Of a DNA stretch of 64,000 bases, positions 53,575-61,510 are shown in pieces. The notes under the pieces were generated by a model. That model saw only the letters and a program-made list of their open reading frames with translations, had not been told where the DNA came from and searched no databases. Source of the DNA: Paludibacter sp. GTDB taxonomy: Bacteria > Bacteroidota > Bacteroidia > Bacteroidales > Paludibacteraceae. The position numbers were made by a program, and so were the translations under genes. The DNA lies in contig JANJVQ010000025.1 of the NCBI GenBank assembly GCA_024710005.1, forward strand, positions 1 through 64,000, in the 5' to 3' direction. Position 1 is the first letter of the stretch; every line of letters starts with the position of its first letter.

Positions 53575-55749
53575 ATGAACAAATCCGCCCTTTTTTGCAG
53601 CCTCGGCACATGCCTCACCCTGGCTTCGACCCAAGCCAACGAGTTGAAACAACAGGAAGAGAAACCCAATGTACTGTTCATCATCATGGACGATATGTGC
53701 GACTGGCTGGGTTATCTGGGAGGAAACAACCAGGTAATATCACCAAATCTGGATGGACTGGCAGCACGCGCCATCAACTTTTCCAATGCCTATACGGCCG
53801 TACCGTTGTCTAACCCTTCCAGATCAGCTTTTCTAACCGGCATTCAACCTTTTGTAACAGGCGTATACCACAATAATCATGTACTGGAACATCACCCGGT
53901 TGCCAACAACAGTGTATTCATGCCGCAACATTTTAAGGACAACGGCTACAAAACCCTGGCTGCCGGTAAAATATTTCACACGAAACCTGCCGCAACAGTG
54001 ATGAGTAATATGTGGGATGACATGTCTTCCATCGATGGAGGGTATGGCCCCTGGATTGACAACAATGTATTACCCGATAACCTCAAACATCAGTGGCGGA
54101 ATTTTGAAGCCAAAACGGGTCCTGAGACAGATTTTCCGGATGTAAGAAACTCGAACAAAATCATTCAGTACCTGGGTCAGACGCACGAAAAACCATTCTT
54201 TGCTGCCATGGGATTTTATCGTCCGCACAACCCCTACACTGCTCCTCAAAAGTATTTCGACATGTACAAGTTGGAAGACATTCAACGACCGGATTTTCCT
54301 GCCGATGACCTGGATGATATTCCGGCATATGCCCTCAATAATTTCCTGAATTTACGCGACTACACCAAACTGTTGAGCGAATCAGGCAATTATTATGAGC
54401 AAATGTTGCGGGCATACATGGCCTGCGTAACTTTCGCTGATGATCGCATCGGGATGATTCTTGACGCATTGGATAATTCGGCTTATGCCAATAACACCTG
54501 GATTGTGTTGATAGGTGACAATGGTTTTCACCACGGAGAAAAAGAACACTGGACCAAAACCACGCTTTGGCGCGAAGCCAATCATGTGCCGTTCCTGATT
54601 GTTCCACCGAAAGGAAACACGACATACACGGCGGGGGAATGTAAAACTCCCGTGGGCCTGATTGACATATACCCGACCCTGATAGATATTTGTGGTTTAA
54701 CACCAATTGAAAATCAGTTGCAGGGAAATAGCCTGAAACCACTGATAGAAAATAAGACTGCTGAATGGAATAAACCATCTATTTCAACTTACCTTCCCGG
54801 CAATTTCACAGTGCATTACAACAACTGGAATCTGTTGAAATATGCCAATGGTGAGTACGAATTATACAACATCAACGAAGATGAAAGTGAACATACCAAT
54901 TTAGCCCTGTTGCCTGAATACCAATACATGGTTGATTCACTGGCACAGTATTTACCATCCAAGTGGGTTACCGGTCCGCCGGAGGTATCAGTGACATCCA
55001 TCTCCGAAGATTTTTCATCTGAAGCATGGGCAGCTGAATTAAAACGCATCGATCCTGATTATGTGGAACCTGCTATCGGAAAGGCTTATACCAACATCAA
55101 CAACACGATTCGTTATTTCGACAAATACCTGATGAGCGGGGGTATCGTTACCAAGACCAACACACCTAATTGTGCAATCCCGGGAATCATACACGGAAAT
55201 GAAACACGGGCTGTTGCTTTTCGCTTTGCCAGTTCCGGAAATAAAAGTTATTTTGAACTGCCTACGATGGAGAACGGTATCAGCAATATCACCCTGCATG
55301 TGCGTAATGGAAACGCGACATTACCTGGTTCACTCACCCTGCAACGCTACGATCTGGAGGACTGGACGACCATCAGCACCCTACCGGTACAACCGGCTGA
55401 CAATTTCGGTGCTGTTTCGATGGACGAAATCATCACTTATCCCGTCAATATCAATGAAGCTGTTAAACTACGGATTCATGGTGGCGACCGCTTTGTCCAG
55501 CTTTACAGGATAGATGCGGAAGCTTACAGTGCTTCGGGATTGAACGAACGCCCTGCTTTTTTAATCACATTGCAGGGGCGCAACATCCGGGTACCAAGTC
55601 CCATGAGCATATCAGTCTTCAATACGATAGGTGTATTGCTGCATCAGGAAAAAATTGAAACAGAAATGGAATTGCCCGTTTTCATTGGAAATGGAATTTA
55701 TTTTATTCAATCTGAATTTGGAACTCAAAAGATTTTTATTACGAATTAG
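53575..55749 (+). CDS. Ser-type sulfatase (iduronate-sulfatase-like) fused to module and T9SS domain
   Basis: A 724-residue protein from ATG 53575, which starts the signal peptide (about 1-21). Residues about 30-465 are a sulfatase closely matching 42017-43495: metal ligands D39-D40 (IMDDMCDW), signature SNPSRSAFLTG from S79, DNGFHHGEKEHW. Residues about 476-653 are the locus module (SEDFSSEAWAAELKRIDPDY, VAFRFASSGNKSYFELPTM, NITLHVRNGN, VKLRIHGGDRFVQLYRI) and about 655-724 a sorting domain. It is thus the surface version of the periplasmic paralog. Last gene of the 50775 operon, followed by a hairpin terminator. Confidence 0.93.
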   Translation: MNKSALFCSLGTCLTLASTQANELKQQEEKPNVLFIIMDDMCDWLGYLGGNNQVISPNLDGLAARAINFSNAYTAVPLSNPSRSAFLTGIQPFVTGVYHNNHVLEHHPVANNSVFMPQHFKDNGYKTLAAGKIFHTKPAATVMSNMWDDMSSIDGGYGPWIDNNVLPDNLKHQWRNFEAKTGPETDFPDVRNSNKIIQYLGQTHEKPFFAAMGFYRPHNPYTAPQKYFDMYKLEDIQRPDFPADDLDDIPAYALNNFLNLRDYTKLLSESGNYYEQMLRAYMACVTFADDRIGMILDALDNSAYANNTWIVLIGDNGFHHGEKEHWTKTTLWREANHVPFLIVPPKGNTTYTAGECKTPVGLIDIYPTLIDICGLTPIENQLQGNSLKPLIENKTAEWNKPSISTYLPGNFTVHYNNWNLLKYANGEYELYNINEDESEHTNLALLPEYQYMVDSLAQYLPSKWVTGPPEVSVTSISEDFSSEAWAAELKRIDPDYVEPAIGKAYTNINNTIRYFDKYLMSGGIVTKTNTPNCAIPGIIHGNETRAVAFRFASSGNKSYFELPTMENGISNITLHVRNGNATLPGSLTLQRYDLEDWTTISTLPVQPADNFGAVSMDEIITYPVNINEAVKLRIHGGDRFVQLYRIDAEAYSASGLNERPAFLITLQGRNIRVPSPMSISVFNTIGVLLHQEKIETEMELPVFIGNGIYFIQSEFGTQKIFITN

Positions 55750-55767
55750 CTCCTTCGATGCGTTGCC

Positions 55768-55803
55768 TTAGATCCCGAACGGAAGTGAGGGATCTAATTT
55801 TCT
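55768..55803 (+). terminator. Rho-independent terminator
   Basis: A perfect 9-bp stem TTAGATCCC/GGGATCTAA (55768-55776 and 55789-55797) followed by TTTTC ends the operon 50775-55749. Confidence 0.75.
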
Positions 55804-55948
55804 ACTCCTGATTCGCATTAATTACAAAAAAAGGCCCTACACTTTGATGCAAAAATAAACTATGTAATGTTTTTACTGCTTACAAAACTTCGCTTCCTAC
55901 GGAAGCTTTTAGTCATTGTTTTAATATGATGCCCAATCCCCAAAAATT

Positions 55949-56013
55949 TGAACATAATTGCATATATCAATAACATGATTGAATGTCTGTTAATTAGCTA
56001 CTTTCTACCTTTG
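55949..56013 (+). promoter_or_regulatory. Promoter with regulon operator
   Basis: Half-sites TGAACATAATTG (55949-55960) and ATAACATGATTG (55970-55981) start 21 bp apart; 24 bp later is the -7 box TACCTTTG (56006-56013). It drives the gene at 56061. Confidence 0.79.
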
Positions 56014-56060
56014 CTTTATCAATCTTATATTCTTTTTACTAACTTTTAAATCACATTGTT

Positions 56061-57230
56061 ATGAAAACAAAAAACTTACTCCTCGTGGCTGTTTTGGCAG
56101 CCAGTACCCTGTGCCTGAATGCGCAACGATTATTGATTTCTGAAGACATCTCAAGTCCGGAATGGCAAGCAGAATTATTAAGACTAAATCCTGGCTCTAC
56201 AGATGGAACTGTTGAAACTTTAATTAACCCCAATGCACCCAATGTAACTCCTTATGCTCCAAAATCACCTGCAACTATAGGTACTAATGTAAATGCATCT
56301 TACAACACCATCAACTCGACTGATCTTTATTTTGACAAATACAAACTCAGCGGTGACATTGAAACCATAGGTGGTATGGCATCAGATGTTTGTGCTGCCG
56401 ATGGCGGAAATCACAATGTACTAATTAATAATGGCGTGTATAATGGTTCGTATTTACCAGTGGGATTTAGACCCTATAAAAACACAGGTTTTTTTGAATT
56501 CCCTGAAGTATCAAGTGCTGGTAGAATTTGGGCGCATGTAAGATGTGGTAACAACACAAATGCAACAAAAACTTATATACAAAAATGGGATGATGGAGAT
56601 TGGGTTACTCTAGACTCCTTAACATTGAAGAAAAGAAGTCTTTTAACAACTACGGTCGATGAAAATCTGTATTATAATGTCAATACAAGAACACCCATAA
56701 AACTACGAATTGCCAATTTAGTTACAACCGGATATTTTCTACAGATTTATGAAGTGAAAATAGAAGAACATGCTTCTGTCGAGCTTAAACAATCAATAGA
56801 TTCAGCAATCGCCATACGTGCAGCAAATGCCGAGAATATAGGTACTGCATTTGGGCAATACCCGCAAGCAGTTTATGATTCTTTAGGAGTTGTAATTACA
56901 ACATCAACAGGAGTATATGAGAATCTTGATGCTTCAAGAGCAACCCTCTTAAACAATATAACCAAGATGAACGATGCTATCACTTATTTTTATGCCAACG
57001 TCAACGATGTCGGCACCGGCTTCAACCCTGTCAACACCATTACCCTTAAACAATACGGCCGCAAACTGGTAACCAGCGAAGCAACCCGCATCTCCATTTT
57101 CAACACCGATGGTACGCTCTTGTATCAGCAGGATAATGTCAAAATTATGGATGTTCCGGCAAGTATAAGGCAAGGGATATATTTAGTGAAATCAAAATCT
57201 GGGGTACAGAAAATGTATTTTGGGGAGTGA
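56061..57230 (+). CDS. Module protein with helical insert and T9SS sorting domain
   Basis: A 389-residue protein: signal peptide (about 1-20), one copy of the locus module (about 23-237: SEDISSPEWQAELLRLNPG, YFDKYKLSGDIETIGG, NTGFFEFPEV, SAGRIWAHVRCGN, TPIKLRIANL, IYEVKIEEH), a helical segment (about 240-312) resembling small FIVAR-like surface repeats, and a sorting domain (about 322-389: SIFNTDGTLLYQQDN, RQGIYLVKSKSG). From about base 56995 the sequence becomes visibly more GC-rich and rich in C at third positions, so the sorting domain may have been acquired by recombination. It has its own promoter. Function unknown, probably binding. Confidence 0.8.
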   Translation: MKTKNLLLVAVLAASTLCLNAQRLLISEDISSPEWQAELLRLNPGSTDGTVETLINPNAPNVTPYAPKSPATIGTNVNASYNTINSTDLYFDKYKLSGDIETIGGMASDVCAADGGNHNVLINNGVYNGSYLPVGFRPYKNTGFFEFPEVSSAGRIWAHVRCGNNTNATKTYIQKWDDGDWVTLDSLTLKKRSLLTTTVDENLYYNVNTRTPIKLRIANLVTTGYFLQIYEVKIEEHASVELKQSIDSAIAIRAANAENIGTAFGQYPQAVYDSLGVVITTSTGVYENLDASRATLLNNITKMNDAITYFYANVNDVGTGFNPVNTITLKQYGRKLVTSEATRISIFNTDGTLLYQQDNVKIMDVPASIRQGIYLVKSKSGVQKMYFGE

Positions 57231-57302
57231 AACTGACGTATGGTCAAAAAAACAATAATAATTTATACAAAACCTTATTTTTAACCTTATTTTCTTACAG
57301 AA

Positions 57303-57424
57303 CAACCTTAGTAGCCGATTAATGTTCCTTTGACCTAAACCTTATTAGCTTATTTTGATCTGATTCTTTTTTAAATAAGGTAATAAGGTTAGATATTGAT
57401 GTTACAAATTTGCTACTAAGGTTG
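57303..57424. repeat. Nested inverted repeat
   Basis: Outer arms CAACCTTAGTAGC (57303-57315) and GCTACTAAGGTTG (57412-57424) are perfect 13-bp reverse complements; inside, AACCTTATTA (57338-57347) pairs perfectly with TAATAAGGTT (57381-57390). The about 120-bp cruciform could be a terminator, a transposon relic or an RNA element. Confidence 0.75.
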
Positions 57425-57511
57425 CTCAGTAAGTTTTTCCTTACCATCAAATAGTTAAAGCTGACAACAGGGACAAAATTATTAAACAAACACCTGTTTT
57501 CAGGCATTCTC

Positions 57512-57576
57512 TGAACATAAGTGACGCTTTTATGTACAAGATTGAAAATTTTCAAACAGGCATCTGTCTATATTTG
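57512..57576 (+). promoter_or_regulatory. Promoter with regulon operator
   Basis: Half-sites TGAACATAAGTG (57512-57523) and TGTACAAGATTG (57533-57544) start 21 bp apart; 24 bp later is the -7 box TATATTTG (57569-57576). It drives the gene at 57623. Confidence 0.78.
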
Positions 57577-57622
57577 CATATAAAATAATGTATAAATACG
57601 TTTAATTTTAAAAACAAACATC

Positions 57623-58537
57623 ATGAAAACAAAACAACTACTCTTAATGGCCGCGTTAATCGCCGGTTCAATGATTACAGTACAAGCACAAACCAAACTG
57701 GTGGAGGAGGAATTCTCGAGTCAGGAATGGGAAGATGAACTAAAACGTCTGAATCCCGGAAATGACGAATTCGGTGTACCTATCAATCCAAATGCCACCA
57801 ATGCAGTTGCATACACAACTCCCGCACCTACCGGTGGTGGTGCTGCATATAACAATTTAAACAGCACCGACCTCTATTTCAACAAATACCGTTTGTCCGG
57901 CGCCATTGAGGTGTTGGAAACAGGATTATGCAGCGAAGGGCTGACACATGCCAACCCGACTACAGGAACTGCTGTGGCATTCAGATTTACAAACCCGGGA
58001 GGTGTTTTTGAATTACCAGAATTAGCTTCTGCTGGAAAAGTTACCATTCATGTAAAAAACGGAAATGCGACCAACAATACTAACTTAGGGTTAGAAAAGT
58101 ACAATACATCAACTGAAGCTTGGGAAAAAATCCATTTATTTTTACTCAGAAAAAGAAATGATTTGAAAAATGAAAATCAGGAAGCATTACTTGATGAAGC
58201 ACTGTCATTTGATGTTAACTCAAGCACTCCTGTTAAACTTCGCTTAAACAACATCAAATATGATGATGGTTTGGCTGTCCGCTTCATCAACATGTATCGT
58301 ATCGAGGTTACAGAATATGTAGAAAGTTCCGTTCCTGTTTTACAGATTGAAGGTGTGAAACAAATCGGCCGTAGCATTGTAGTGGACGAACCGGTACAGA
58401 TAACCGTATATAACACGCTGGGCAAATTAATCATGGACGAATATGTTACCAATGAAATATCAGTTCCTGCCAAATTCGGAAATGGTGTTTTTGTCCTGAA
58501 AACCATCAAAGGTAACCAAAAAATTGTACTGCAATAA
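57623..58537 (+). CDS. Small module protein with T9SS sorting domain
   Basis: A 304-residue protein: signal peptide (about 1-22), one copy of the locus module (about 25-233) and a sorting domain (about 240-304: ITVYNTLGKLIMDEYV, GNGVFVLKTIKGNQK). The module (EEEFSSQEWEDELKRLNPGN, YFNKYRLSGAIEVLE, AFRFTNPGGVFELPEL, SAGKVTIHVKNGN, TPVKLRLNN) is closest to those at 26425 and 28849, including the INPNA stretch. No enzyme motif. It is encoded just upstream of the SusC/SusD genes and has its own regulon promoter, so it may be a surface glycan-binding partner of the importer; this is inference. Confidence 0.82.
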   Translation: MKTKQLLLMAALIAGSMITVQAQTKLVEEEFSSQEWEDELKRLNPGNDEFGVPINPNATNAVAYTTPAPTGGGAAYNNLNSTDLYFNKYRLSGAIEVLETGLCSEGLTHANPTTGTAVAFRFTNPGGVFELPELASAGKVTIHVKNGNATNNTNLGLEKYNTSTEAWEKIHLFLLRKRNDLKNENQEALLDEALSFDVNSSTPVKLRLNNIKYDDGLAVRFINMYRIEVTEYVESSVPVLQIEGVKQIGRSIVVDEPVQITVYNTLGKLIMDEYVTNEISVPAKFGNGVFVLKTIKGNQKIVLQ

Positions 58538-58546
58538 AGTTTAATC

Positions 58547-58588
58547 GCGGCAGACAGAAGCATAAATCTTTTGTCTGCTGCATTTTTT
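58547..58588 (+). terminator. Rho-independent terminator
   Basis: A 14-bp stem with two G-T pairs (58547-58560 with 58568-58581) followed by a T run ends the module gene 66 bp before the SusC-like start. No -7 box is seen between it and 58655, so the SusC/SusD genes may depend on read-through or an unusual promoter. Confidence 0.82.
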
Positions 58589-58654
58589 ACTTCCGGACAA
58601 AGAGAAACACACGATTTAAAACTATCAGATAACCCGAAAATTGAATAAAACACA

Positions 58655-61504
58655 ATGAGAAAAAGAAGATTCACGAGGATTTTCATGAGTGCATTGCTGT
58701 TGGGAGGATGCCTGTGCATCCAACCTCCTGTGCTCGCTCAGCAAATGGAAAACCACAACGAAGATTTGCTTGACTTGAATTTCAAAAAAGTAAATCCTGA
58801 CACCTACAATGGCTCCAGTTTTACCATTGATGGTGAAATGTTCCGGAACCTGCCGGTAACCCATCTGGCAAATGCTTTAACCGGGATTGTACCCGGATTT
58901 TTCACCCGCCAATCGAGTGGTAGTGTAATTAATGAAGGTCCTGACTACTGGATCCGTGGCAGACGTACGGTCTCCGAAGGTGTCCTGGTTTTGGTCGATG
59001 GACAGGAAAGATCATTCGGTTCACTATCCACATACGAGATTGACAAAATTACCATTTTAAAAGATGCCGCCGCCGTAGTATTGTATGGGATGCGTGCTGC
59101 CAACGGTGCCATCTTAGTCACCACCCGCCGTGGTATCATCGGGAAACCCCGCATCGAATTCACAGCACAGCTGGCTTCGCAGGAACCCCTGCGTGTGCCC
59201 AAGCCCCTCAATGCATACGACTACACCAGATTATACAATGAAGCCTATCTGAACGATAACCCAAATGGCAATGTTCCATTTGCAGATCCTTCATTATATC
59301 AGAACGCAACAAATCCAGAATTATATCCCAACATGGACTGGTTAGGCAAGTATTACGACACCAACCAGTTTTTACAACGATACAACCTGAATATATCAGG
59401 AGGTACCGCCCGCACCCGCTATTTTGTGAACTTCGGTGCGATGGCACATGAAGGTATGTACAATACAGATGAAGCTAACACCTACAGCACCGACAATGAA
59501 ATCAGTCGCTACAACATACGCTCCAACTTCCAGGTAGATGTTACTCCCACTACCCTGCTGACTGCCGATGTGTATGGCTGGGTTGAAAAACAAAACCGGC
59601 CGAATAACAGTTCCATCAATGCTTTCACATCGATGCTACAAACCCCGGCCAGTGCTTTCCCCGCATTTTATGTGGATCATGGTAATTACAGAACTACCAC
59701 CAACGAGAAAATAACCAGTACTGATGGTAAAATCATTGCCGGGAGCAGCAAATACACTAACCCATGGCCGCAAATCAACAAAGGTGGTTATGGAAATTAC
59801 AATGAAATATACGGTTCTTTCCGCGTAAAACTGGAACAGGATATGAAATTCCTGTTACCGGGTCTGAAGGCTTCAGGTGATATCTCTATGGATTCTCAGA
59901 TGAGCTGGGTAATCAACCGGACGAAAGGATTCGCATACTATGAATTGGTAAACGATTCTACCTTGCGTAAAACAGGTACCGATGGCACCATGAGCAATGG
60001 TGTGGGTAGCAAAAACTCCAACCGCAGGATAACTGTCGATCTGAACCTGAGCTACCAACGTCAGTTTGATAAACATGATGTTTACGCGATGGCAGGTTAC
60101 AACCAGTATGAATCGGCCGACGAAGTCTCCATTCCGGTACGCATGCAAGGTCTGAGTGGCTGGTTAGGTTATAACTATGACAAACGCTACGGCATCGACC
60201 TGATGGCATCCTATTATGGTTCCTATAAATTTGCCAAAGGCAAACGTTTCGGTTTCTTCCCATCAGTTGCCGCGAGCTGGACACTTTCCAACGAGGCATT
60301 CTTCGAAAACTCAAAAGAACTTTTCCCATATCTTCGCCTGCGTGCTTCTATCGGTCAGGTAGGTGATCACCGCGGCATCGCAGCCCATCAGTTCCTGTCG
60401 GCACTCGAACAGGTAGCCGGCGTATATAACTTCGGAAATAACATGGGTGGTGTTGGCGGTTACATCCAGTCTCAAATTGCCAACGAAAATGTGACCTGGG
60501 AAAAAGCGCTTATCTACAACATCGGTCTGGAAGGACGCATGCTCAACGAAAAACTGAGTTTTATGGCTGAGTACTTCCGTGATCAACGCAACGACATTTA
60601 CCTGGTAAATGAAAGAATCGGCGGCTTATATGGCGTATCTGCCACAGTTCGTCAGAACGTGGGTAGCATGTACTCTCAGGGCATCGATGCCAGTCTGCAA
60701 TGGTCGGATAAAATCGGTGAAGTTACTTATAATATAGGTGGTAATTATTCTTTATCCAGAAACATGGTACAGGACTTCGGGGAAGCTGACAAAGAACACC
60801 CGTGGTTGTACAGCAAAGGATATCCGGTGGGATTGCATAGCGGACTTACCGCGGTGGGATTCTTCAAACCGGAAGATTTTGATGCCAATGGTAATTTTAC
60901 TGATCCTACTATTCCAACACATACATTCGGAAAAGTGCAACCAGGAGATATTCGTTACAAAGATTTGAATGAAGATGGCGTAATCGATGCGTTAGACAAT
61001 CAACCACTCGGATCCGGCAACACGCCAAACCACATCTTCGCACTGAATCTTGGTGCCGAATACAAAGGTTTTGGATTTACTGTATTATTTCAGGGAGCTG
61101 CTGAAATTTCCCGTAACATTTCAAGTGGCGGGTATCTCGCCTTGCCATTTTATGCAGAAGGAAACATGTACGAACACCAGCTCAACTACTGGACACCGGC
61201 GACAGCTGAAACAGCTGAGTACCCGCGTTTATCAGTGAACAATGCATCGGGTGTGAACAACATACGCAATTCCACACTCTGGATTCGGGATGCCGATTAC
61301 ATCCGTCTGAAAACAGCTCAGATTTATTACAACCTGCCCGACAGATGGTTCAGAAACAGCAGCGTATTCAGAGGTGTTCAGGTATATTTCAGCGGATACA
61401 ATCTGATGACGTGGGATAAACTGAAAATCATGGACCCTGAATGGGATCCGGGAACTTTCCCCATCAACAGAAATGTAAGTATTGGTTGTACCATTAAAAT
61501 TTAA
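58655..61504 (+). CDS. susC-like: SusC-like TonB-dependent receptor lacking the N-terminal extension
   Basis: A 949-residue outer-membrane importer. A signal peptide (about 1-28) is followed almost at once by the plug domain (LANALTGIVPG, SSGSVINEGPDYWIRGRR, VLVLVDGQER, ITILKDAAAVVLYGMRAANGAILVTTRRG). The barrel has standard features to the end (DLNEDGVIDALDNQPLGS, PNHIFALNLGAEYKGFG, RLKTAQIYYNLP, YFSGYNLMTWDKLKIMDPE). The carboxypeptidase-D-like regulatory domain and the TonB-box stretch (VVVVGYGT) found in most SusC proteins, and in the next SusC gene at 63285, are absent. It forms a pair with the SusD-like gene 6 bp downstream, and would take up oligosaccharides across the outer membrane. 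How it would engage TonB is unclear. Confidence 0.93.
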   Translation: MRKRRFTRIFMSALLLGGCLCIQPPVLAQQMENHNEDLLDLNFKKVNPDTYNGSSFTIDGEMFRNLPVTHLANALTGIVPGFFTRQSSGSVINEGPDYWIRGRRTVSEGVLVLVDGQERSFGSLSTYEIDKITILKDAAAVVLYGMRAANGAILVTTRRGIIGKPRIEFTAQLASQEPLRVPKPLNAYDYTRLYNEAYLNDNPNGNVPFADPSLYQNATNPELYPNMDWLGKYYDTNQFLQRYNLNISGGTARTRYFVNFGAMAHEGMYNTDEANTYSTDNEISRYNIRSNFQVDVTPTTLLTADVYGWVEKQNRPNNSSINAFTSMLQTPASAFPAFYVDHGNYRTTTNEKITSTDGKIIAGSSKYTNPWPQINKGGYGNYNEIYGSFRVKLEQDMKFLLPGLKASGDISMDSQMSWVINRTKGFAYYELVNDSTLRKTGTDGTMSNGVGSKNSNRRITVDLNLSYQRQFDKHDVYAMAGYNQYESADEVSIPVRMQGLSGWLGYNYDKRYGIDLMASYYGSYKFAKGKRFGFFPSVAASWTLSNEAFFENSKELFPYLRLRASIGQVGDHRGIAAHQFLSALEQVAGVYNFGNNMGGVGGYIQSQIANENVTWEKALIYNIGLEGRMLNEKLSFMAEYFRDQRNDIYLVNERIGGLYGVSATVRQNVGSMYSQGIDASLQWSDKIGEVTYNIGGNYSLSRNMVQDFGEADKEHPWLYSKGYPVGLHSGLTAVGFFKPEDFDANGNFTDPTIPTHTFGKVQPGDIRYKDLNEDGVIDALDNQPLGSGNTPNHIFALNLGAEYKGFGFTVLFQGAAEISRNISSGGYLALPFYAEGNMYEHQLNYWTPATAETAEYPRLSVNNASGVNNIRNSTLWIRDADYIRLKTAQIYYNLPDRWFRNSSVFRGVQVYFSGYNLMTWDKLKIMDPEWDPGTFPINRNVSIGCTIKI

Positions 61505-61510
61505 TTCAAA

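Larger units (their letters stand above)
55750..56060. other. 311-bp intergenic region
   Basis: It holds the terminator of the preceding operon (55768-55803), a weaker hairpin GCTTCC/GGAAGC near 55892-55906, an AT-rich stretch, and then the regulon promoter at 55949-56013. No open reading frame worth calling and no RNA gene are seen. Confidence 0.7.
57231..57622. other. 392-bp intergenic region
   Basis: It holds a run of ACCTTATT words, the nested inverted repeat at 57303-57424 and the regulon promoter at 57512-57576. No credible small gene is seen; the short frames here lack coding character. Confidence 0.7.

Noticed and set aside
57231-57622. Small gene in the long gap
   Set aside because: The only frame is AT-rich, on the minus strand across the nested inverted repeat, without a ribosome site or family resemblance.
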